Notes under the pieces: generated by a model
What the model was told of the DNA's origin: nothing
Database searches by the model: none
Seen by the model: only the letters and a program-made list of their open reading frames with translations
Shown: piece by piece, positions 1 to 5,461 of the stretch
How the letters are laid out: each line of letters opens with the position of its first letter
Numbering within the stretch: the first letter of the stretch is position 1
NCBI GenBank assembly: GCA_038040245.1
Contig: JBBPIU010000128.1
Span: 1-7,674, forward strand
Source of the DNA: RBG-16-66-20 sp038040245
GTDB taxonomy: Bacteria > Pseudomonadota > Gammaproteobacteria > Burkholderiales > SG8-39
DNA: 7,674 bases
Direction: 5' to 3'
Program-made: the position numbers and the translations under genes

Positions 1-265
1 CGATGTCGCGGCTCATGTTCACTTCCTGCGGCATCCAGTGGTTGGCGCAGGCGGCAATGTACTTCTCCCAGGCCCACTTGTACTTGAACGGCACCAGTTG
101 GTTGACGTCGGCCTTGGAATTGATGATGCGCTTGTCCTCGACCCTGATGCGCCGGTGCGCATTGCCGGCGGCGAAACGCTCGTCGCTGCCGCCCGCGGAC
201 GGCGGCACAAAACCGCTGTTCGGCTGGATCGCGAGGCCGGCGATGGTATTGACCTCTACTGGCAT
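1..265 (-). CDS. nrdB: Ribonucleotide reductase class Ia beta subunit NrdB, N-terminal part (runs off the window)
   Basis: This is the small, radical-generating subunit of aerobic ribonucleotide reductase, which partners NrdA in the cytoplasm to make deoxynucleotides. Only the first 88 codons are present. The translation starts MPVEVNTIAGLAIQPNSG and reaches a stretch typical of NrdB in this group: KRIINSKADVNQLVPFKYKW at residues 45-64, then a WEKYIAACANHWMPQEVNMS segment ending at the window edge. The diiron ligands and tyrosyl-radical residue lie beyond the edge and cannot be checked. I chose the ATG at 263-265 because GGAG (274-277) sits 8 nt upstream and no other in-frame ATG precedes the conserved block. 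The start overlaps the 3' end of nrdA by 10 bp in another frame, so the two genes are almost certainly co-transcribed and translationally coupled. The identity is sure; the exact start is likely. Confidence 0.93.
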   Translation of the reverse strand, partial: MPVEVNTIAGLAIQPNSGFVPPSAGGSDERFAAGNAHRRIRVEDKRIINSKADVNQLVPFKYKWAWEKYIAACANHWMPQEVNMSRDI

Positions 266-3138
266 GCCTCGCACTCCGGATTGTCGATGTTGCAGAATTT
301 CGGCTCCTCGCCGCCCGCCGCGTTGTCGGCCAGGGTGTCGGCGCCGCCGCCGCCCGTGGGCACGGCGTTCAGGTGCCCGGTCTTGGTGGTGGACTTCTCG
401 GCGTGCGTCGCGCCCATCGCGCGCAGGTAGTAGGTGGTCTTCAGGCCGCGGATCCAGGCCAGCTTGTAGGTCTCGTCCAGCTTCTTGCCCGAAGCGCCCG
501 CCATGTAGATGTTGAGCGACTGCGACTGGTCGATCCACTTTTGCCGCCGCGCGCCGGCCTCGACCAGCCATTTCGGCTCGACCTCGAAGGCGGTGGCATA
601 CAGCCGCCGCAGTTCGGCCGGCGCCCGATCGATGCGCGCGAGATTGCCGTCGAAGTACTTGAGGTCGGAAATCATCACCTCGTCCCACAGCCCGGCGCGC
701 TTCAGGTCCGACACCAGGTATTCGTTGGTGACGGTGAACTCGCCCGAGAGGTTCGATTTCACGTACAGGTTCTGGTAGGTCGGCTCGAGCGAGGCCGAGA
801 CGCCGACGATGTTGGCGATGGTGGCGGTCGGCGCGATCGCGATGCAGTTGGAGTTGCGCATGCCGTGCTGCTTGATGCGCGCGCGCAGCGGCTCCCAATC
901 GAGCGCCGAGGAACGGTCCACTTCGACGTAGCCGCCGCGCTCCGCCGCAAGCAGGTCGAGCGTGTCCTGCGGCAGGATGCCGCGGTCCCACAGCGAGCCG
1001 CGGAAGGTCGGGTACTGTCCGCGCTCCTCGGCGAGATCGGTCGACGCCCAGTAGGCGCAGTAGGACACCATTTCCATCGAGCGGTCGGCGAACTCCACCG
1101 CCTCCTGCGAGGCGTAGGGAATGCGCAGCAGGTGCAGGCAATCCTGGAACCCCATGATGCCCATGCCCACCGGGCGGTGGCGCAGGTTGGAATTACGTGC
1201 CTTGTCCACCGCGTAGTAGTTGATGTCGATGACGTTGTCCAGCATCCGCATGGCGGTGCGAATGGTCTTTTTCAATTTGGAAAAATCCAAACCTGAATCA
1301 GACATATGCGCAACCAGATTCACTGAACCCAGATTGCAGACCGCGATCTCGTCGGCCGAGGTGTTGAGCGTGATCTCGGTGCACAGGTTCGAGCTGTGCA
1401 CGACGCCGACGTGCTGCTGCGGGCTCCTGAGATTGCAGGGATCCTTGAACGTGATCCAGGGATGCCCGGTCTCGAACAGCATCGACAGCATCTTGCGCCA
1501 CAGGTGCACCGCCGGGACCTTCTTGAACAGCTTCAACTCGCCGCGGGCGACCTTGTCCTCGTAGCGCAGGTAAGCCGCCTCAAAGGCGCGGCCGACCGTG
1601 TCGTGCAGTTGCGGCGCATCGGAGGGGGACAACAGCGTCCACTCCGCGTTCTCCATCACGCGCTTCATGAACAGGTCCGGAATCCAGTTGGCCGTGTTCA
1701 TGTCGTGGGTGCGGCGACGGTCGTCGCCGGTGTTCTTGCGCAACTCGAGGAATTCCTCGATGTCGAGGTGCCAGGTCTCCAGGTAGGAGCAGACCGCGCC
1801 TTTGCGCTTGCCGCCCTGGTTGACGGCGACCGCGGTGTCGTTCACGACCTTCAGGAACGGCACCACGCCCTGCGACTTGCCGTTGGTGCCCTTGATGTGC
1901 GAACCGAGCGCGCGCACCGGGGTCCAGTCGTTGCCCAGGCCGCCGGCGTATTTCGCCAGCAGCGCATTTTCCTTGATCGCGTCGTAGATCCCGGTGAGGT
2001 CGTCGGCGACGGTGGTCAGGTAGCAGGAGGAGAGCTGCGAGCGCAGCGTGCCCGAATTGAACAGCGTCGGGGTGGAACTCATGAAATCGAAGGTCGAGAG
2101 CACGTTGTAGAACTCGATCGCGCGCGCTTCCCGGTCCTTCTCGTTCAGCGCGAGGCCCATTGCGACGCGCATGAAGAACGCCTGCGGCAGCTCGATCCGC
2201 TCGCCACGCTCGTGCAGGAAATAGCGGTCGTACAGGGTCTGCAGCCCGAGATAACCGAACTGAAGATCGCGCGAGGCGTCCAGGGCCGAACCTAATTTAA
2301 CTAAATCAAAACGAGCCAGCTCGGGGTCCAGGAGCTCGGCGCGGATGCCGCGGGCGATGAACTCGGAAAAACAGGCCGCGTAACGCGTCGCCATTTCGGC
2401 CTGCGACACTTCCTCGCCGATCACCTCGAGCCGGATGGTGTGCAGCAGCAGCCGCGCGGTGGCGTAGCTGTAGGCCGGGTCCTTCTCGATCAGCGCGCGC
2501 GCCGCGAGGATTGAGGATTTGCGCACCTCTTCCATCGGCACGCCCTCGTACAGGTCGCGCAGCGTGCTGTCGCGGATCGCCGCGGATGATGCCCCGGGCT
2601 CCAGGCCCGCGCAGGCCGAAGCGAGCAGGCGCTCGAGCGCCGCCAGGTCGAGCGGCCGGCGCTGGCCGTTTTCCACCACGTTCAGGACCGGACCGGCGCT
2701 GTCGCCCGCGTCCGCCTGTGCACGCGCCGACTTTTCCTGCGCGCGGGCGCGGGCGCGTTCCTCGCGGTAGAGCACGTAGGAACGCGCGACATCGTGTTGG
2801 CTGGCGCGCATCAGCGCGAGTTCGACCTGGTCCTGGATGTCTTCGATGTGGAAGGTGCCGCCCTGGGGCTGGCGCCGCACCACCGCATTCACCACGCTTT
2901 TGGTGAGCTCGGCCACCAGTTCGCGTATCCGCGCCGAGGCGGCGCCCTGGCTGCCGCCCACCGCGAGGTAGGCCTTGGTCATCGCCACCGAAATCTTGGC
3001 CGGCTCGAAACCGACCACGGCGCCGTTGCGCCGGATGATCTTGTAGTCGGCGTATGGCGAGCGCCGCGCAGGACTGGGTTCGGGAACGTCCACGCCGATG
3101 GCCGTGTTCGCTGCCGTTGCCTGCTGCGCGATTTGCAT
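256..3138 (-). CDS. nrdA: Ribonucleoside-diphosphate reductase class Ia alpha subunit NrdA (two ATP-cones)
   Basis: This 960-residue catalytic subunit reduces ribonucleoside diphosphates with electrons from thioredoxin or glutaredoxin and a radical from NrdB. An ATP-cone spans about residues 32-128, and a second, more diverged ATP-cone-like region about 150-238. The length and double cone resemble Pseudomonas-type NrdA rather than the 761-residue E. coli form. By alignment to E. coli, the active site holds the redox cysteines C372 and C601 and the N584-L-C586-T-E588 motif with the thiyl radical cysteine. Y903 and Y904 are the radical-transfer tyrosines, and C956/C959 in the tail (ECEACQ) relay reducing equivalents. 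All key residues are present. The ATG at 3136-3138 has a purine-rich GGGGAG 8 nt upstream. It is followed by nrdB with a 10-bp overlap, and paired NrdR-like boxes lie upstream. Small AT-rich codon islands occur at residues about 275-284 and 609-628. Confidence 0.97.
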   Translation of the reverse strand: MQIAQQATAANTAIGVDVPEPSPARRSPYADYKIIRRNGAVVGFEPAKISVAMTKAYLAVGGSQGAASARIRELVAELTKSVVNAVVRRQPQGGTFHIEDIQDQVELALMRASQHDVARSYVLYREERARARAQEKSARAQADAGDSAGPVLNVVENGQRRPLDLAALERLLASACAGLEPGASSAAIRDSTLRDLYEGVPMEEVRKSSILAARALIEKDPAYSYATARLLLHTIRLEVIGEEVSQAEMATRYAACFSEFIARGIRAELLDPELARFDLVKLGSALDASRDLQFGYLGLQTLYDRYFLHERGERIELPQAFFMRVAMGLALNEKDREARAIEFYNVLSTFDFMSSTPTLFNSGTLRSQLSSCYLTTVADDLTGIYDAIKENALLAKYAGGLGNDWTPVRALGSHIKGTNGKSQGVVPFLKVVNDTAVAVNQGGKRKGAVCSYLETWHLDIEEFLELRKNTGDDRRRTHDMNTANWIPDLFMKRVMENAEWTLLSPSDAPQLHDTVGRAFEAAYLRYEDKVARGELKLFKKVPAVHLWRKMLSMLFETGHPWITFKDPCNLRSPQQHVGVVHSSNLCTEITLNTSADEIAVCNLGSVNLVAHMSDSGLDFSKLKKTIRTAMRMLDNVIDINYYAVDKARNSNLRHRPVGMGIMGFQDCLHLLRIPYASQEAVEFADRSMEMVSYCAYWASTDLAEERGQYPTFRGSLWDRGILPQDTLDLLAAERGGYVEVDRSSALDWEPLRARIKQHGMRNSNCIAIAPTATIANIVGVSASLEPTYQNLYVKSNLSGEFTVTNEYLVSDLKRAGLWDEVMISDLKYFDGNLARIDRAPAELRRLYATAFEVEPKWLVEAGARRQKWIDQSQSLNIYMAGASGKKLDETYKLAWIRGLKTTYYLRAMGATHAEKSTTKTGHLNAVPTGGGGADTLADNAAGGEEPKFCNIDNPECEACQ

Positions 3139-3215
3139 CTTCCCGTCTCCCCTGTGCCGCGGCCCTGCGCTGCCTCCGCCGCGGTATGACAGCCCCGTTA
3201 CGACCTAGCGCAAAA

Positions 3216-3262
3216 CCACAATATCTAGTGCTGATGTATTGATTGACCACTACTTGTTGTGG
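3216..3262 (-). promoter_or_regulatory. Proximal pair of NrdR-like operator boxes upstream of nrdA
   Basis: Two 16-bp palindromic sites lie at 3216-3231 (CCACAATATCTAGTGC) and 3247-3262 (CCACTACTTGTTGTGG). Against the known NrdR box pattern (acaCwAtATaTwGtgt) they match at 13 and 11 of 16 positions by eye. Their centres are exactly 31 bp apart, about three helical turns, which is the spacing typical of tandem NrdR boxes. The nearer edge is 77 bp upstream of the nrdA ATG. NrdR is a repressor that senses ATP/dATP through an ATP-cone. The first box contains ATAT that could overlap a -10 element, but I could not place a convincing -35/-10 pair. The NrdR gene itself is not in the window. Confidence 0.78.
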
Positions 3263-3310
3263 GGGCACTCTACCACGCGCTTTGGAATTTGCAAGCACAT
3301 AAGAATTTGC

Positions 3311-3342
3311 GCACCGCAATATGTAGTGTTCCATTGCGGTGC
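3311..3342. repeat. Perfect 10-bp inverted repeat in the ampD-nrdA gap
   Basis: The arms GCACCGCAAT (3311-3320) and ATTGCGGTGC (3333-3342) are exact reverse complements separated by 12 nt. On the minus strand this lies 36 nt beyond the ampD stop codon, so it could form an RNA hairpin at the end of the ampD transcript. No T-run follows, so it is not a standard intrinsic terminator. Its left arm overlaps the third NrdR-like box, so a DNA-binding role is equally possible. Confidence 0.6.
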
Positions 3343-3360
3343 ATCCCCTACAGGTAGGGC
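3314..3360 (-). promoter_or_regulatory. Distal pair of NrdR-like boxes, second member degenerate
   Basis: A clear NrdR-like box lies at 3314-3329 (CCGCAATATGTAGTGT, 13 of 16 positions). A second palindrome at 3345-3360 (CCCTAC-AG-GTAGGG core) matches only 9 of 16 positions, but its centre is again exactly 31 bp away. The repetition of this spacing supports a second operator pair about 98 bp upstream of the first. The fourth site is weak and may be a chance palindrome. The pair lies between the ampD stop codon and the nrdA promoter region, and the third box sits inside a larger inverted repeat (3311-3342). Confidence 0.5.
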
Positions 3361-3377
3361 TAAAGCAAGGGCAAGAC

Positions 3378-3917
3378 TTAAGGCGTTCGCGCCAGATCCG
3401 AAAGAAACCGCGACCAATTGAAGTGCGCGCCAGGATCGGTCTTGCGTTCGGGGGCAACATCGCTATGCGCAGCCAACTCCCGAATTGGCAGCAATAGGTA
3501 CAAGGACCGAGCCAAATTCGCGAGTTGAATGTATTGCGCGTCTTCAAATGGACCGTCGTCGGCACCCTCGAGCTCGATGCCGACGGAGTAGTCGTTGCAG
3601 CGCTCGCGCCCGCGCCAGCGCGATGCGCCGGCGTGCCACGCGCGGCTTTGCAGCGGCACGAACTGGATCAGCCCGCCGTCGCGCCGGACGAGGAAGTGGC
3701 AGGACACGCGCAGCCCCGCAAGATCCGCGAACGAGGGATGCGCCGCCGGGTCCAGCCGGTTGGTGAATAGCCGCTCGATGGCGTCGCCGCCGTAGTCGCC
3801 GCGCGGCAGGCTGATGGAATGCAGCACCAGCAGGGAGGCGGCGGCGCCCGGCGGTCGGCTGTCGCAATTCGGCGACAGTACCCGCCGCGCCCCCGCGACC
3901 CAACTCTCGGCGGCCAT
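3378..3917 (-). CDS. ampD: 1,6-anhydro-N-acetylmuramyl-L-alanine amidase AmpD
   Basis: This 179-residue cytoplasmic zinc amidase cleaves the bond between anhydro-MurNAc and the stem peptide during peptidoglycan recycling. In many Gram-negative bacteria its loss induces AmpC beta-lactamase through AmpR. The whole length is one Amidase_2/PGRP-type domain. By alignment to Citrobacter AmpD, the zinc ligands are H33 (LVLHSISLP), H151 (AAHSDVAPERKTDPG) and D161, with E115 (GIELEG) and K159 as catalytic residues. The RAWHAGAS and RGRERCNDYS blocks are also typical. There is no signal peptide, as expected for AmpD rather than a secreted homologue. The ATG at 3915-3917 has AAGG only 3 nt upstream, a tight spacing. 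It lies 106 nt downstream of pilR across a 29-bp tandem repeat. G+C falls from about 75% in the 5' half to about 50-60% in the last 170 bp, suggesting mosaic ancestry. Confidence 0.95.
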   Translation of the reverse strand: MAAESWVAGARRVLSPNCDSRPPGAAASLLVLHSISLPRGDYGGDAIERLFTNRLDPAAHPSFADLAGLRVSCHFLVRRDGGLIQFVPLQSRAWHAGASRWRGRERCNDYSVGIELEGADDGPFEDAQYIQLANLARSLYLLLPIRELAAHSDVAPERKTDPGAHFNWSRFLSDLARTP

Positions 3918-3922
3918 CCGCC

Positions 3923-4027
3923 TTAAACGGCCGGCTTCATCGGCCGTCCTGACATGCGGCCGGCTTCATCGGCCGTCCTGACATGCGGCCGGCTTCATCG
4001 GCCGTCCTGACATGCGGCCGGCTTCAT
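3923..4027 (-). other. Chain of four overlapping mini-ORFs linking the pilR stop to ampD
   Basis: On the minus strand the pilR stop reads CGATGA, so an ATG overlaps the TGA. From there each repeat unit is a 33-nt mini-ORF (MKPAACQDGR, stop), and its own stop again overlaps the next ATG as ATGA. The mini-ORFs run 4027-3995, 3998-3966 and 3969-3937. The fourth (MKPAV, 3940-3923) ends with TAA 5 nt before the ampD ATG. Each ATG is preceded by AGGA at a 6-nt distance. Translation of these ORFs is inferred only; the arrangement itself is directly visible. They may simply be a by-product of repeat expansion. Confidence 0.4.
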
Positions 4028-4038
4028 CGGCCGTCCTG
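3928..4038. repeat. 29-bp direct tandem repeat, 3.8 copies, between pilR and ampD
   Basis: Three identical 29-bp units lie at 3928-3956, 3957-3985 and 3986-4014, followed by a 24-bp partial unit at 4015-4038 that runs into the pilR coding sequence and includes its last codons and stop. On the plus strand each unit begins CGGCCGGCTTCATCGGCCG and ends TCCTGACATG. The two CGGCCG palindromes flank a 7-nt loop, so each unit could form a small hairpin. There are no spacers, so this is not CRISPR. The identity of the copies suggests recent expansion by slippage from the pilR stop region, with pilR's own copy as the likely source. Confidence 0.95.
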
Positions 4039-5454
4039 TTCTGGTTCATGGATGCCGAGCCGCTGCATGCGGTAGCGCAGCGTGCGGAAAGTGACGCCGA
4101 GCAGCTTCGCGGCAGCGGTGCGGTTGAACCCGGTCTTCGCCAGCGCAGCCAAGATGGCTTCCCGCTCTACGCGATCAAGGTATGCGGGTAACGGACTGTC
4201 AAGAGCGCCGCCCAGTGCATTTCCGGCCGCGGAGGCCGGCACCTGATCGTCCTCGTCATGCTCTACAAGCGGATGCAGCCGCAAGTCATCGGGATTGATT
4301 TGCTCCTCACTAGAAAGCGCAACAGCCCGCTCCAGGATGTTCTCCAACTCGCGAACGTTGCCAGGGAAATCGTACGCTTCGAGTTCTTGCAGCGCCTGCT
4401 CAGAAAGACGGGACGGGACGGTCCCGCTCTGGCGCGCCAAACGCTCAAGCATCGTCTCCGCGATTATCTTTACGTCCTCCCGGCATTCGCGCAGCGATGG
4501 CATCTTGAGTTCGATGACGTTCAGTCGGTAATACAGATCTCGGCGAAATCGTCCAGTTTCGACAAGCGCCGCGAGACTTTGGTGAGTTGCACTAATTACC
4601 CTTACATCAACCGGATCCTCCTGAGTCGCGCCGACCTTCCGCACCCGTTTCTCCTGAATCGCTCTAAGCAATAAAACCTGCATATAGAGCGGGAGTTCAG
4701 CGACCTCATCGAGGAAAAGCGTCCCGCCGTGGGCCGCCTGAAAGAACCCGTCTCGATCTTGGTTGGCCCCGGTGAACGCGCCCTTTCGATAGCCAAACAG
4801 TTCGCTTTCCATTAGAGATTCTGGAATCGCCCCGCAGTTCACAGGGACAAACATATGGTCACGACGAGCGCCGTTGAGGTGAATGAGCCTTGCGGCAAGC
4901 TCTTTGCCACTGCCAGATTCGCCGGTGATGTAGACAGGCGCTTGCGTGCGGGCGAGCTTGGCGATCATCTCGCGAACTTCTCGCATCGGGGCGCTGTCCC
5001 CCAAGAGTTGCTGGCCCGAGGGCGTCGCGGCGTTGCGCTCCGGCAGCGACAGCGCCGATTTCACCAGCGTGCGCAGCTGTTCCAAGCCGACCGGCTTGGA
5101 GACATAGTCGAAGGCGCCCGCCTTGAGCGCGGCAACCGCGTTCTCGGCGCTGCCGTGCGCGGTGATCACCGCCACCGGCAGGTCGCCCGCCAGCCCGGTG
5201 ATGTGGCGCACCAATTCGAGCCCCACGCCGTCCGGCAGGCGCATGTCGGTCAGGCACAGCTGGTAGCGGGTCGCGCGCAGCCGCTCCTTGGCTTCGGCGA
5301 TCGAACCCGCCGAATCGACGCCCAGACCCATCTTGGCGAGCGTCAGCTCGAGGAGCTCCCGGATGTCCGGTTCGTCGTCGACCACCAGCACGCGCTGTTC
5401 ACGCCCGCTGCCGCTCTGCGCGCGCGCGCTGCCGCGCCGCTCATTTCGCTTCAT
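4024..5454 (-). CDS. pilR: Sigma-54-dependent response regulator PilR (NtrC family)
   Basis: This transcription activator is likely phosphorylated by PilS and switches on sigma-54 promoters, classically that of the major type IV pilin. From the ATG at 5452-5454 it has 476 residues. The receiver domain (about 20-137) has the acidic pair D26/D27, phospho-acceptor D70, T98 and K120. The AAA+ domain (about 149-380) has Walker A GESGSGKE (178-185), the sigma-54 contact loop GAFTGA (225-230), Walker B D249-E250 and arginines near FRRDLYYRLN. A Fis-type helix-turn-helix fills about 424-466. A GTG at 5505 would add 17 residues and overlap pilS by 44 nt. I prefer the ATG because the receiver begins normally after it and it lies 7 nt past the pilS stop. 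The AAA+ part has clearly lower G+C (about 50-63%) than either end. The last codons and stop form the parental copy of a 29-bp tandem repeat. A different NtrC-family role is possible, but the PilS neighbour argues for PilR. Confidence 0.92.
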   Translation of the reverse strand: MKRNERRGSARAQSGSGREQRVLVVDDEPDIRELLELTLAKMGLGVDSAGSIAEAKERLRATRYQLCLTDMRLPDGVGLELVRHITGLAGDLPVAVITAHGSAENAVAALKAGAFDYVSKPVGLEQLRTLVKSALSLPERNAATPSGQQLLGDSAPMREVREMIAKLARTQAPVYITGESGSGKELAARLIHLNGARRDHMFVPVNCGAIPESLMESELFGYRKGAFTGANQDRDGFFQAAHGGTLFLDEVAELPLYMQVLLLRAIQEKRVRKVGATQEDPVDVRVISATHQSLAALVETGRFRRDLYYRLNVIELKMPSLRECREDVKIIAETMLERLARQSGTVPSRLSEQALQELEAYDFPGNVRELENILERAVALSSEEQINPDDLRLHPLVEHDEDDQVPASAAGNALGGALDSPLPAYLDRVEREAILAALAKTGFNRTAAAKLLGVTFRTLRYRMQRLGIHEPEQDGR

Positions 5455-5461
5455 GCGCGCT

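Noticed and set aside
373..1296. 307-codon plus-strand frame opposite nrdA
   Set aside because: Antisense shadow of the conserved NrdA catalytic domain, with no recognisable motif or ribosome site.
2306..3565. 419-codon minus-strand frame overlapping nrdA and ampD
   Set aside because: It is out of frame with both well-supported genes and is mostly Arg/Ala/Gly low-complexity, a frame-shadow of nrdA.
3928..4038. CRISPR array
   Set aside because: The 29-bp length is CRISPR-like, but the copies are directly adjacent with no spacers, and the unit derives from the pilR stop region.
4258..4674. 138-codon plus-strand frame opposite the pilR AAA+ domain
   Set aside because: It sits in the lower-G+C core, where a real gene seemed possible, but the minus strand encodes intact AAA+ motifs and the plus product has no recognisable domain.
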